Position numbers and translations under genes: made by a program. 57,800 nucleotides of DNA from an alpha proteobacterium MED-G09 (GTDB taxonomy: Bacteria > Pseudomonadota > Alphaproteobacteria > MED-G09): contig CAJIZT010000008.1 of NCBI GenBank assembly GCA_905182015.1, positions 1-57,800 on the forward strand. Reading direction: 5' to 3'. Under the pieces are notes generated by a model. The model was not told where the DNA came from, made no database searches, and was given only the letters and a program-made list of their open reading frames with translations. Within the stretch, counting starts at the first letter, position 1. Each line of letters starts with the position of its first letter. Below, piece after piece: positions 1-8,778 of this stretch.

Positions 1-120
1 CACGCGTTACTAAGCCGTCTGCCACTGTCCACCTGAGCAAGCTCAGGTTTCTCGTTCGACTTGCATGTGTTAAGCGTGCCGCCAACGTTCGTTCTGAGCC
101 AGGATCAAACTCTTAAGTTT
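1..120 (-). rRNA. rrs: 16S ribosomal RNA, 5' end (partial)
   Basis: Read on the minus strand, positions 114-95 give the universal 16S 5' motif AGAGTTTGATCCTGGCTCAG. It is followed by conserved sequence including ACACATGCAAGTCGAACG, then a variable V1 hairpin and GTAACGCGTG at the window edge. The mature 5' end is placed near 119-120 by analogy with the Escherichia coli start. The gene runs off the left edge, so only about 120 nt are present. The type is alphaproteobacterial-like, but too short here to name a genus. Confidence 0.97.
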
Positions 121-242
121 AATCTTACTATGACTCGCTTGTTCTTTATTTAAATCTCAAAAACTTTTGACAAGAGCACTAACTATAAAAGTTAACACAC
201 TTGTACGTTGGTTTGAAACGTAAAGACGAGTCAAATAAATTT

Positions 243-266
243 GATATATTTCATAAGAAATATATC
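243..266 (-). other. Hairpin in the rRNA leader
   Basis: Perfect 10-bp inverted repeat: arms GATATATTTC (243-252) and GAAATATATC (257-266) with a 4-nt loop. It lies between boxA and the 16S 5' end in the transcribed leader. It could be a leader fold or part of an RNase III processing stem, but the matching sequence downstream of 16S is outside the window. Confidence 0.5.
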
Positions 267-306
267 CGCTTGGACATCGCCACCTACGTTTCTCTTTCTT
301 TTATCA

Positions 307-322
307 CAATTTCAAAGAGCAC
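307..322 (-). promoter_or_regulatory. rRNA leader boxA antitermination motif
   Basis: On the minus strand the sequence reads GTGCTCTTTGAAATTG, a close match to the boxA element (TGCTCTTTGA core) found in bacterial rrn leaders. There it loads NusB/NusE (S10) for antitermination. It lies about 190 nt before the 16S 5' end and downstream of the promoter at 431-459, which is the expected order. Confidence 0.75.
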
Positions 323-430
323 ACTAAGAGATAACTGAACCGAGCTAGATAAACCAGCAATTATTTAAGATACAATTTCTAAAAGTGTTTGGTTAAAAAC
401 CACCCAAACTTTTTATAGCTTGGAATAGGG

Positions 431-459
431 TTTATAAGTACCTGGAATGGCAATGTAAA
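431..459 (-). promoter_or_regulatory. Probable sigma70-type rrn promoter
   Basis: On the minus strand there is a -35 TTTACA (459-454), a 17-nt spacer, and a -10 TATAAA (436-431). Transcription would start near 424 and run through boxA into 16S. It is the best promoter-like pair seen in the 436-nt gap between the 16S gene and the DUF4167 gene. Nothing else coding was seen in that gap. Confidence 0.6.
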
Positions 460-556
460 CCTTTTTCTTATAATTCTTTTCCAAAATTTTAATAAAAATC
501 TAATATAATATATTATACATATTTATCAGATATTTAGTTAGTAATTTATAGTACTT

Positions 557-1000
557 TTAAGAACCCTCAGCAACGTCTAAATCTGCACTCTCTGGGATTG
601 AAATAACATTTTCTTTATTTTCTTCTTTAGAATCTAATAATTTTTCTTCTTTAGTGTCTGATAACCTTACCTCAGTATTCTTATCTTTTGCTTTTTCATT
701 ACTTTTCTGGGGAGCCGGAGCTTTTTCATCAGAATTATTTTCGTTTTTTTCAAACTTACCACTTTCTATTAAAAGACGAGCATAATGCTCTCCGTGCTGA
801 AAGTAGCTTTCCTGAAGAACGTTATCCCCCGCCGATTGTGCGTCACGCGCTAAAGTGAGGTATTTCTCATAAATTTGTTTTGCAGATCCCCTTACTTTGA
901 TAAATGGACCATTAGATTCTAGGTTATTTCCATTATTACCACCGGGACGACGATGATTATTATTTCTTCTTCTATTGTTATTATTTCTAGGTTTAACCAT
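557..1000 (-). CDS. DUF4167 domain-containing protein
   Basis: A 147-residue protein whose first ~22 residues are almost only Asn, Arg, His and Gly. This basic, probably nucleic-acid-binding tail is typical of DUF4167. The conserved core follows (roughly 30-85, containing KVRGSAKQIYEKYLTLARDA and QHGEHYARL), then an acidic, Lys/Glu-rich, probably disordered tail. DUF4167 genes in alphaproteobacteria usually lie just downstream of prfA-prmC, as here. The molecular function is not established; a role in RNA or ribosome biology is only suggested by context. The gene is 179 nt downstream of prmC and may have its own promoter. Confidence 0.85.
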   Translation of the reverse strand: MVKPRNNNNRRRNNNHRRPGGNNGNNLESNGPFIKVRGSAKQIYEKYLTLARDAQSAGDNVLQESYFQHGEHYARLLIESGKFEKNENNSDEKAPAPQKSNEKAKDKNTEVRLSDTKEEKLLDSKEENKENVISIPESADLDVAEGS

Positions 1001-1179
1001 AACAACACATTATAAATATTGATGAATCAATCATTAAAAATCCTAATTTTTTTTGATAAATAATTCTAAGTAAACTTAATAAAACTTTAGCTTTAACTGA
1101 GAATAATTTTGTATATATACAAAAACTGCACGAACATTAACCTTAAGTTAATTTTAATACCACATTTTTTTTAATTATT

Positions 1180-2028
1180 TTAAGTTTTTTTTGTTTCAAA
1201 AGTAAGGATTCTATCTAAACCACTAATATCATTATATTTTTTTAGTAAATAAAATTCTTTGGATTCAAATATTTTAATAACATCATCAGCCTGATTGTAT
1301 CCAATCTCTAATATTATTCTTCCATTTTTTCTAATAATTCTATTTAAGTTATCTGCAATTTCTTTGTAGCAAACCAGACCATCGCTCCCGCCATCTAATG
1401 ATACAAGAGGATCATAATTTTTTACACTGCTAGATAGATTCGTGATTTCAGTTGATGAAATATATGGTGGATTGGATACTATTAGATCATAACCACCATC
1501 AACAGAATCAAACCAATTAGACACTATAAATAACGCTCTTTCATCTAAATTAAGATTACTGCTATTTTGTTTTGCAATATTAATTGCATCAAAAGAAATA
1601 TCTGTGCCAATTCCATTCATTTTCTTATTTTCCTTAAGAATGGATAAAAGTATACATCCAGAGCCAGTCCCTAAATCTATAACATTTTTAAATTTTTTAT
1701 CTAAAATAAAATTATTAGCAATATCAACAATAAGTTCCGACTCTGGCCTTGGGTCAAGAACTTCAGTTGAGATTAGAAATGTAGAAGAATAGAAATCCCT
1801 TCGCCCAAAAATTTTGCTAATAGGTTCTCCCTTTAATCGTCTTTCTACTATTTTTTGAATCTTACCGAGGTTCTCAGAGGATACTTGGATTTTTGGTTGA
1901 AGAATAAACTCTTTTTCATCGAGATTTAAAACTTCTCGCAAAACAATCCGTGCATCGAGCGAATAAGTTGTAATTTTATTATCAAGAAAAGTCTTGGCGA
2001 TAAGTTTTTGTAAGTCATCTAAAAACAA
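1180..2028 (-). CDS. prmC: Peptide chain release factor N5-glutamine methyltransferase PrmC
   Basis: Methylates the Gln of the GGQ loop of release factors using S-adenosylmethionine. The N-terminal helical release-factor-binding domain covers about 1-90. The SAM-binding DLGTGSG motif is near 118 and the catalytic NPPY motif (SNPPYIS) near 185; the 282-residue length is normal. Translation starts at a TTG preceded by GAGGG with 8-nt spacing, 4 nt after the prfA stop. This indicates cotranscription and probably coupling with its substrate gene prfA. Confidence 0.95.
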   Translation of the reverse strand: MFLDDLQKLIAKTFLDNKITTYSLDARIVLREVLNLDEKEFILQPKIQVSSENLGKIQKIVERRLKGEPISKIFGRRDFYSSTFLISTEVLDPRPESELIVDIANNFILDKKFKNVIDLGTGSGCILLSILKENKKMNGIGTDISFDAINIAKQNSSNLNLDERALFIVSNWFDSVDGGYDLIVSNPPYISSTEITNLSSSVKNYDPLVSLDGGSDGLVCYKEIADNLNRIIRKNGRIILEIGYNQADDVIKIFESKEFYLLKKYNDISGLDRILTFETKKT

Positions 2029-2032
2029 GAAA

Positions 2033-3106
2033 TTATCCCTCGAGTAATTGTCTAGTTTTCTCTTCTGATGTTAGAGCATCAATTAAAATATTAAGATCTT
2101 GCCCCTCTAGAATTGTATCTAATTTATGCAAAGTAAGTGTTATTCTATGATCCGTTACTCTACCTTGAGGGAAATTATAAGTTCTAATTCTTTCGGATCT
2201 ATCCCCTGATCCAACTTGAGAACTTCTATGTGCAGCTCTTTCTTGCTGCTGTTTAAACCTTTCTGCTTCATATAACCTAGCCCTTAAAACCTTCATGGCC
2301 TTTGCCCTATTCTTATGTTGAGATTTTTCATCCTGCTGACTTACAACTAGGCCTGATGGAAGATGTGTAATCCTTACAGCGCTATCAGTTGTGTTTACTG
2401 ACTGACCACCTGGACCACTCGCCCTAAAGACGTCAACCCTAATATCCTTTTCCTCTATCACAATATCAACATCTTCAGGTTCTGGGAGAACCGCGACCGT
2501 TGCAGCAGATGTGTGGACGCGGCCGCTTGATTCAGTTGTCGGAACTCTTTGAACCCTATGAACGCCAGATTCAAATTTTAATCGTGAAAAAACTCCTTTG
2601 CCAGCTATAGAAAGAATGACCTCTCTAAATCCTCCAACATCACCATCAGAAATAGAAATTATTTCAGTTTTCCATCCATTTGAATCCGAAAATCTTTGGT
2701 ACATTCTATATAGGTCGCCTGCAAATAGAGCAGCCTCATCGCCACCTGTACCAGCTCGAATTTCTAAAATTACATCGCTTGAATCAGCCTTATCCTTTGG
2801 TAATAACAATAATTTTATTGCATCATTTAGATTAATAATTCGAGCCTGTAAATCCTTCAGTTCTTCATTTGCTAATTCTCTCATCTCACTATCATTAGAT
2901 GAGTCTTCAGATAGATTCTGTAAATCAGAAATTTCTTCATAAATACTTTTCCACTCCTTTACAGCTGAATATAAAGACTGAATCTCAGCATACTCTTTTG
3001 AGAGCTCAACAAATCTATCAGATGTATTCTCTTTACCTAGTTCATCTTCAAGTTCCTTGCCTTTCTTAAGGATGCTTTCTATTCTATCCAATGGAATTGT
3101 TGTCAC
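2033..3106 (-). CDS. prfA: Peptide chain release factor 1
   Basis: RF1 reads UAA and UAG and triggers peptidyl-tRNA hydrolysis. The catalytic GGQ lies in SGPGGQSVN near residue 233. The stop-codon-recognition PxT tripeptide appears as PTT in [10 protein letters not shown] near residue 187, in the place where E. coli RF1 has PAT. Length (357 aa) is typical. The start is a GTG whose last two bases overlap the ispG stop (GTGA), so translation is probably coupled. The order ispG-prfA-prmC is compact and all leftward. Confidence 0.96.
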   Translation of the reverse strand: MTTIPLDRIESILKKGKELEDELGKENTSDRFVELSKEYAEIQSLYSAVKEWKSIYEEISDLQNLSEDSSNDSEMRELANEELKDLQARIINLNDAIKLLLLPKDKADSSDVILEIRAGTGGDEAALFAGDLYRMYQRFSDSNGWKTEIISISDGDVGGFREVILSIAGKGVFSRLKFESGVHRVQRVPTTESSGRVHTSAATVAVLPEPEDVDIVIEEKDIRVDVFRASGPGGQSVNTTDSAVRITHLPSGLVVSQQDEKSQHKNRAKAMKVLRARLYEAERFKQQQERAAHRSSQVGSGDRSERIRTYNFPQGRVTDHRITLTLHKLDTILEGQDLNILIDALTSEEKTRQLLEG

Positions 3107-4209
3107 ACTCTTTCCTCATTAATGATTATTTGAGATTTTTTTTCTACATGCTTAACGATTTCATCAATCATCTCGCTATTATTTAATTTTGATAATTGTT
3201 TACCACTTATATAAATCATACCACTACCTTTTCCGCCACCAGTGAAACCAACATCTGTATAAAGAGCCTCGCCCGGGCCATTAACTACACAGCCAATCAC
3301 AGAAAGAGTTATTGATTGAGTAATATGAGATAACCTCTCTTCTAGAGTCTTTACAGTATCAATGACATTAAAGCCCTGTCTCGCACAAGATGGGCATGAA
3401 ATTATAGTAACGCCCCTGTGCCTTAGGCCAAGACTTTTAAGAATATTATAGCCTACCTTAATTTCCTCAACTGGATCTGCTGACAAAGAGACTCTTATTG
3501 TATCTCCAATACCATTAAGAAGAAGTTGTCCGATTCCAATAGAGGATTTTATTGATCCCGCCATTAAACCCCCCGCCTCAGTTACGCCTAAATGAAGGGG
3601 GGCGTCTGTTACTTTGGCTAATTGTTTGTATGCCTCAATAGTTAACAAAGCATCGGAGGCTTTGACTGAAATTTTATATTGATCAAAGTATAGATCTTGT
3701 AATATTTTCTCATGCATCAAGGCGCTTTCAACCATGGCTTCTGGACAAGGGCTTCCGTATTTTTCTAATATTTTTTTTTCTAATGATCCCGCATTAACTC
3801 CAATACGAATAGAACACCCATTATCTTTTGCTGCATTAACCACTTCCTTTACTCGGTTAATATTCCCTATATTGCCCGGATTAATTCTTAAGCAAGACGC
3901 CCCCGATTTTGCAGCCTCAATTGCTCTTTTGTAATGAAAATGGATATCAGCAATTATTGGAACGTTACACTCTGGAATAATTTTTTTTAAGGCCGCCGTA
4001 GAGTCCTCGTCGGGACAAGAAATCCTTATTAAGTCGGCCCCTGCCGATTCTATTTGTCGAATTTGATCTAGCGTCTTAGAGACATCAGAGGTATTTGTAT
4101 TAGTCATAGACTGAACTGAAATAGGGAAATCACCACCAACATTCAAAGATCCGACGGCAATAATATTGCTTTTCCGCCTTTTAATATTTCTCCAATAATA
4201 CTCTTCCAT
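3103..4209 (-). CDS. ispG: 4-hydroxy-3-methylbut-2-en-1-yl diphosphate synthase
   Basis: Penultimate enzyme of the MEP isoprenoid pathway. It reduces 2-C-methyl-D-erythritol 2,4-cyclodiphosphate to HMBPP using a [4Fe-4S] cluster. The TIM barrel fills most of 1-250. The cluster ligands are visible as SCPSC (Cys near 270 and 273) and Cys near 305 in [10 protein letters not shown]. Start ATG at 4209; the 368-aa length fits the bacterial form. It begins 32 nt after lysC, and its last bases overlap the prfA start. Confidence 0.96.
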   Translation of the reverse strand: MEEYYWRNIKRRKSNIIAVGSLNVGGDFPISVQSMTNTNTSDVSKTLDQIRQIESAGADLIRISCPDEDSTAALKKIIPECNVPIIADIHFHYKRAIEAAKSGASCLRINPGNIGNINRVKEVVNAAKDNGCSIRIGVNAGSLEKKILEKYGSPCPEAMVESALMHEKILQDLYFDQYKISVKASDALLTIEAYKQLAKVTDAPLHLGVTEAGGLMAGSIKSSIGIGQLLLNGIGDTIRVSLSADPVEEIKVGYNILKSLGLRHRGVTIISCPSCARQGFNVIDTVKTLEERLSHITQSITLSVIGCVVNGPGEALYTDVGFTGGGKGSGMIYISGKQLSKLNNSEMIDEIVKHVEKKSQIIINEERV

Positions 4210-4241
4210 GAATTAACTCACTTTATGTTCTATTAAGATAT

Positions 4242-5480
4242 TTATTCAGTAATTTTTCCTAACTCAAAGTGCTCATGCAGCATATTTAATGCTCTTTCAG
4301 TAAGATCTCTGCTTATTAAAACAGAAATTTTAATCTCTGAGGTAGAGATAACATCAATATTTATGTTATTTTGAGATAATACTCTAAACATTTGACTCGC
4401 AACACCTGCATTACTTCTCATTCCAACGCCTATTATTGAAATTTTTGAGATATTAGAATCCACTATTAAATCCTTATAGGAAAGGTTTGATGATAGGTCT
4501 TCCATGAGTTTCTTGGCCTTATCAGATTCATCAACAGGAACTGTGTAGGTTAAATCAGTTGTTCTTCGGTCATCAGAAATATTTTGTACAATCATGTCTA
4601 CATTAATACCATTGTCAGCAAGAACTCCTAGTATTTCCGCAGCTACTCCAGGTTTGTCTTTAATACCTTTTAGGGTTAGTTTTGCATCAGTCGATGAAGA
4701 TGTTACTCCTGTTACAATTTTTTTATCAGAAATTCCATTCTCCGAACAAACTAATGTACCTTTCTTACCTTCACTTAAATCACTAAAACTTGAAAGCACC
4801 CGCAAAACAACATTATTATTCATTGCTGTTTCCACAGAGCGTGTTTGCAATACTTTTGCGCCAAGTGAAGACATCTCGAGCATCTCTTCATAAGAAATCT
4901 TATCTAATCGTTTTGCGTTTGGCACTTTATTAGGATCTGATGTGTAAACACCATCAACATCAGTATATATATCACAAAAATCTGCTTTAATAGCGGCTGC
5001 AATAGCCACAGCTGAAGTATCTGATCCCCCTCGCCCTAAAGTAGTTATTCTGCCTTCGGAGGTTATTCCTTGAAAACCAGGTATTACAACCACCTCATTA
5101 GATTCTAATAAATTCAATATTTCTTCAGAATGAATCGCTTTGATACGAGCAGACCTAAAATCATCATTTGTAATAATTGGAATTTGCCATCCCATCCTTG
5201 ATTGAGCCTTAATACCTTTAGAGCTTAATAAGCCGGCTAGAAAACCAGCACTAGTTTGTTCGCCGCTAGATATAACAACATCATACTCTGAACTAGGAAA
5301 ATTATCAGAAAGGTCTTTTGTCAAATTTATTAATCTATCTGTCTCGCCAGACATCGCGGATAGAACTACTACAATTTGATTACCCAAATCTAACTCAGCC
5401 TTAACAATATCGGCAACATGATTAATGCGTTCGACGCTACCAACCGAAGTTCCACCAAATTTCATTACTATCCTAGACAT
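4242..5480 (-). CDS. lysC: Aspartate kinase
   Basis: Phosphorylates aspartate at the head of the Lys/Thr/Met/diaminopimelate pathway. The kinase domain begins with the KFGGTSVG motif; two ACT regulatory domains occupy about 265-412, suggesting feedback control by lysine and/or threonine. The chosen ATG at 5480 is preceded by GGAG at a good distance and gives the normal N-terminus MSRIVMKFGGTS. An in-frame upstream ATG at 5519 would add 13 atypical residues without a better ribosome site. The gene is divergent from ubiG across a short promoter region. Confidence 0.95.
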   Translation of the reverse strand: MSRIVMKFGGTSVGSVERINHVADIVKAELDLGNQIVVVLSAMSGETDRLINLTKDLSDNFPSSEYDVVISSGEQTSAGFLAGLLSSKGIKAQSRMGWQIPIITNDDFRSARIKAIHSEEILNLLESNEVVVIPGFQGITSEGRITTLGRGGSDTSAVAIAAAIKADFCDIYTDVDGVYTSDPNKVPNAKRLDKISYEEMLEMSSLGAKVLQTRSVETAMNNNVVLRVLSSFSDLSEGKKGTLVCSENGISDKKIVTGVTSSSTDAKLTLKGIKDKPGVAAEILGVLADNGINVDMIVQNISDDRRTTDLTYTVPVDESDKAKKLMEDLSSNLSYKDLIVDSNISKISIIGVGMRSNAGVASQMFRVLSQNNINIDVISTSEIKISVLISRDLTERALNMLHEHFELGKITE

Positions 5481-5577
5481 TTTATTCTCCAAAACATTTA
5501 AATACCTGAAATTATTCAAAAAATATAATAATTTTGAATTTTCTTATTGGGCGTGAGATATAGATAGTGTATAGGCG

Positions 5578-6354
5578 ATGAAGGAGCAAGTAATAGTGAC
5601 GAAAGAAAGAAAAATAAAAAATACAACAATTGACCAAAAGGAACACGATAAGTTCTATAAGATGGCCGAGGAATGGTGGGATCCTAAAGGAAAATTTAAA
5701 GCTCTACATAAATTCAATCCTGCTAGAATAGCTTTTATTAGGGAAAAAATTATTAACCATTTTAAAATTAATGGCCAAGACATAACTCCATTTAATAATC
5801 TCAATCTTTTAGACGTTGGTTGTGGCGGAGGTTTACTAAGTGAACCAATGTCAAGATTGGGGGCAAGCGTAACGGGAATTGATGTTGTAGAAAAAAATAT
5901 CAAAACTGCATTGGCACATGCGAATGAGCACGCTCTTCCAATTAATTACCAGGTCAGTACGGTTGAGGACTTGGCGAAGAAAAGAAAAAAGTATGACATT
6001 ATCCTGAATATGGAAGTAATTGAGCATGTTGCTGACACAAGCTTATTTATAAAATCATGCAGCCACCTATTGTCACCTAATGGTATTATGATATTTGCAA
6101 GTTTAAATAGAACTATTATGTCTTATGGATTGGCAATAATTGGAGCTGAATATATACTTGGGTGGCTTCCAAGAGGAACGCATGATTGGAATAAATTCAT
6201 AAAACCTGACGAATTAAAAATTTTATTTAAAAGCAATAAGCTGACAATAGACGAAATAAAGGGGGTTAAATATAATCCGATTTTTGATTCTTGGAAGGTT
6301 TCAGAGGATTTATCAATAAACTATCTAGGCTCTTCAACAAAAATTAGTTCTTAA
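5578..6354 (+). CDS. ubiG: Ubiquinone biosynthesis O-methyltransferase UbiG
   Basis: SAM-dependent methyltransferase that carries out both O-methylations in ubiquinone synthesis. Family hallmarks are an N-terminal FYKMAEEWWDPKGKFKALHK segment, SAM motif I DVGCGGGLLS near 79-88, and RGTHDWNKFI near 200. The divergent lysC/ubiG arrangement is common in alphaproteobacteria. The ATG at 5578 has a weak ribosome site. An in-frame GTG at 5596 is preceded by AAGGAG with 9-nt spacing and may be the true start. The end overlaps the convergent DUF1178 gene by 11 nt. Confidence 0.94.
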   Translation: MKEQVIVTKERKIKNTTIDQKEHDKFYKMAEEWWDPKGKFKALHKFNPARIAFIREKIINHFKINGQDITPFNNLNLLDVGCGGGLLSEPMSRLGASVTGIDVVEKNIKTALAHANEHALPINYQVSTVEDLAKKRKKYDIILNMEVIEHVADTSLFIKSCSHLLSPNGIMIFASLNRTIMSYGLAIIGAEYILGWLPRGTHDWNKFIKPDELKILFKSNKLTIDEIKGVKYNPIFDSWKVSEDLSINYLGSSTKISS

Positions 6355-6763
6355 GTTTCGGGTTAATGCCTGGTACTGGATGAACATTAATACCTTCCTC
6401 AATTAGCTCAACAGCATCCTCAATAGTCGTTTCTCCATAAATTTCTCTTTCATCTTTTTCGCCGTAATGCATTGACCTTGCTTCATCAGCAAATTTATCA
6501 CCAACATAATCAAAGTTAGCTTCAATGTTTTTACGAGCCTTATTAAGAAGAACCTCAACATTATCTTTTTTTTGAATTGATTCTTTAGAGCTTTGTCCCT
6601 TAGGTGAAATATTAGGAGCCATTATTGACTTTTCAATCCTTAAGGAGCCACAACTAGGGCAGGAAATTAATTTTTTTTTGTTTTGTTTTTCAAAGCTTGA
6701 TGAAACCGAAAACCAAGCTTCAAAAACATGATCTTTATTACACTTTAAAGAATATTTAATCAT
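6344..6763 (-). CDS. DUF1178 family protein
   Basis: A 139-residue protein opening MIKYSLKCNKDHVFEAWF, the standard DUF1178 N-terminus. A zinc-ribbon-like pair follows (Cys near 8 and CPSC near 36-39). The C-terminal region is acidic and ends in the family-typical HPVPG. The function is unknown. It lies 2 nt downstream of the carbon-nitrogen hydrolase gene and probably shares its transcript with grxC; this cluster recurs in alphaproteobacteria. Confidence 0.88.
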   Translation of the reverse strand: MIKYSLKCNKDHVFEAWFSVSSSFEKQNKKKLISCPSCGSLRIEKSIMAPNISPKGQSSKESIQKKDNVEVLLNKARKNIEANFDYVGDKFADEARSMHYGEKDEREIYGETTIEDAVELIEEGINVHPVPGINPKLKN

Positions 6764-6765
6764 AA

Positions 6766-7590
6766 TTAGTTACTCACAATACTATAAGCCGGACTTTTTT
6801 TCAAAGAAGGAATTTTTGAACGCGCTAGCTTTACCTCATTAAGATTAATTTTGAATTCGAGAAGCCCAATACCTTTTACCTTTTCTGCTATAATCTCACC
6901 CCATGGATTGACGACTAAAGAATGGCCATAAGTCTTTCTTCCATTCTCGTGCAGACCCCACTGAGCAGGCGCAACAATAAAAGACCCAGTCTCAATCGCC
7001 CTTGCTTGAATAAGCTTATGCCAGTGAGCTTTGCCGGTCTCAAAGGTAAAAGCTGATGGAACAAATATAATTTCCGCCCCTGATTTTGCAAGATCACGAT
7101 ATAAGTAAGGAAACCTAAGGTCGTAGCAGATAGTAAAACCTATTTTTCCAAAAGGGGTTTTTGAGATAATTGCCTTGTCGCCAGAATTATAAGTTTTGCT
7201 TTCTAAATATTTCTCCGTCTCAGAAAGTTCAACATCAAATAAATGGATTTTATCATACCTACTATTTATTTTACCATCAGAATCAATCAAAATAGTTCGA
7301 TTGAGGGCTTTCCCGTTCAAATCCTTTACCACCCAAGATCCGAGATTAATCCAAACACTTAAATCGTTCGCTAATTTCATTAGATTTTTTAAGAATAAGT
7401 CATCCCCTTCGGCAGAAATATTTTTAAAAAGTTTAGTACTTTTTAATTCCATAATATTGGATGTTTCAGGCGTCGAAATAAGATTTGCACCATTATTTGC
7501 TGACTTCACAATATATTTTTTTAAGGATTCATATGAATCCTTTGGGACACACCCAGTACTTAATTGAATTAAGGAATATCTAGCTAACAC
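6766..7590 (-). CDS. Carbon-nitrogen hydrolase (Nit-type amidase)
   Basis: Member of the nitrilase superfamily with the Glu-Lys-Cys triad: Glu42 in STPETSN, Lys near 112 in RYDKIHLFD, and nucleophile Cys near 153 in TICYDLRFP. The whole sequence resembles the Nit1/Nit2 branch, whose members hydrolyse deaminated glutathione or omega-amides. The adjacent glutaredoxin gene makes a glutathione-repair role attractive, but this is inference. The start is GTG, overlapping the grxC stop by one base (TAGTG) with AAGGA upstream, so translation is probably coupled. Confidence 0.9.
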   Translation of the reverse strand: MLARYSLIQLSTGCVPKDSYESLKKYIVKSANNGANLISTPETSNIMELKSTKLFKNISAEGDDLFLKNLMKLANDLSVWINLGSWVVKDLNGKALNRTILIDSDGKINSRYDKIHLFDVELSETEKYLESKTYNSGDKAIISKTPFGKIGFTICYDLRFPYLYRDLAKSGAEIIFVPSAFTFETGKAHWHKLIQARAIETGSFIVAPAQWGLHENGRKTYGHSLVVNPWGEIIAEKVKGIGLLEFKINLNEVKLARSKIPSLKKSPAYSIVSN

Positions 7591-7847
7591 TAGTTTCCTT
7601 CCAATAATTTACTTAGCTCGCCATTACGATCTAATTCATATAATTCATCATAGCCGCCTACATGCACTTCACCAATAAAAACCTGAGGAACAGAACGTTT
7701 ACCGCCTGATCGCTCAAGCATTTCTTCCATAATTTTAGAATCATTCCCAATGTATAGCTCATTGTATTCAAGATTTTTATGAGACAAAAGTTCTTTTGCT
7801 TTGCTACAATAAGGGCACATTGGTCCTGTATAAATATCTATGTTCAT
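7590..7847 (-). CDS. grxC: Glutaredoxin 3
   Basis: Small dithiol glutaredoxin (85 aa) that reduces disulfides with glutathione. The active site CPYC is at residues 11-14, and the glutathione-binding segment RSVPQVFIGEVHVGG follows near 50-65. It is the first gene of the leftward grxC-nitrilase-DUF1178 unit and divergent from the NDUFAF5-like methyltransferase gene. In many alphaproteobacteria comF sits between these two genes; it is absent here. Confidence 0.95.
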   Translation of the reverse strand: MNIDIYTGPMCPYCSKAKELLSHKNLEYNELYIGNDSKIMEEMLERSGGKRSVPQVFIGEVHVGGYDELYELDRNGELSKLLEGN

Positions 7848-7941
7848 ATCTAATCTCCTGATAATTTATATGATATATAATAAATTATAATGAATAAGAC
7901 TATATACTATTTGTATTTAACCTAATTACGAGATTTAAAAA

Positions 7942-8778
7942 ATGATACATAATCGAAAAATGGGCCGCATAAGGAGAAAGCGATCCTATGGAAACAGTCC
8001 CGATTCTAAGTTATTTTTCAATGATTATTCAGAGGAAATGTTTGAAAGAATTGAGCTTATTAACAATCAATTTGAAAATGGATTAGCTCTTGGATTTAGG
8101 AATCTAAATATTCAAAAAGCAAAGAATATTATTGCCCTCAAGACTGCAGAGCTTAGTATGAATCCCGGCATTGATTTTGTTTGTGATGAAGAGCTTCTTC
8201 CTATAAAAAAATCTAGTTTAGATTTAATTATTAGTTTCTTTAATCATCATTTTTCAAATGACCTTCCTGGTATTTTATCTCAGATAAATCAGTCACTAAA
8301 ACCAAATGGATTATTCATGGGCTGTCTTTTTGCTGGAGACACCCTTAAGGAGCTAAGATTTTGTTTTGCTAAGGCGGAAGAAGAAATATCAGGAGGAATA
8401 AGCCCAAGAATAAGTCCTTTTGCAGACCTACAAGATTTATCGAACCTTTTACAGAGAGCAAATTTTAATCTACCTGTTGCAGATATTGATCGCCAGAAGG
8501 TTTTATATGATAGTCCAATAAAATTAATGAATGATTTGAGGTTGATGGGAGAAACCAATATCCTTGATGAGCGGCAGAAAACATTTCTTAGAAAAGATAT
8601 TTTAGAACGATCTATTGAAATTTATAACCAAAATTTTAGATTAAAGAATGGAAAAATTTTTGCTACTTTCGAAATTGCTTGGGTAATGGGCTGGAAATAT
8701 CATGAGAGCCAACAAAAACCTTTGCAGCCAGGTTCTGGAAAAAAAAGTTTATCTGAGGCAGTTAATGAATTAGATTAA
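7942..8778 (+). CDS. NDUFAF5-like methyltransferase-fold protein
   Basis: The C-terminal two-thirds match the alphaproteobacterial relatives of mitochondrial complex I assembly factor NDUFAF5: LKPNGLFMGCLFAGDTLKEL, ISPFADLQDLSNLLQRA, YDSPIKLMNDLRLMGE. The expected SAM-binding motif I (DLGCxxG type) is missing; at that place the protein reads GLALGFRNLNI. It may therefore bind SAM poorly or use another ligand. NDUFAF5 itself is a hydroxylase of a complex I arginine, not a proven methyltransferase. Start ATG at 7942 with only a weak ribosome site. The end overlaps convergent lysS by 9 nt. Confidence 0.82.
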   Translation: MIHNRKMGRIRRKRSYGNSPDSKLFFNDYSEEMFERIELINNQFENGLALGFRNLNIQKAKNIIALKTAELSMNPGIDFVCDEELLPIKKSSLDLIISFFNHHFSNDLPGILSQINQSLKPNGLFMGCLFAGDTLKELRFCFAKAEEEISGGISPRISPFADLQDLSNLLQRANFNLPVADIDRQKVLYDSPIKLMNDLRLMGETNILDERQKTFLRKDILERSIEIYNQNFRLKNGKIFATFEIAWVMGWKYHESQQKPLQPGSGKKSLSEAVNELD

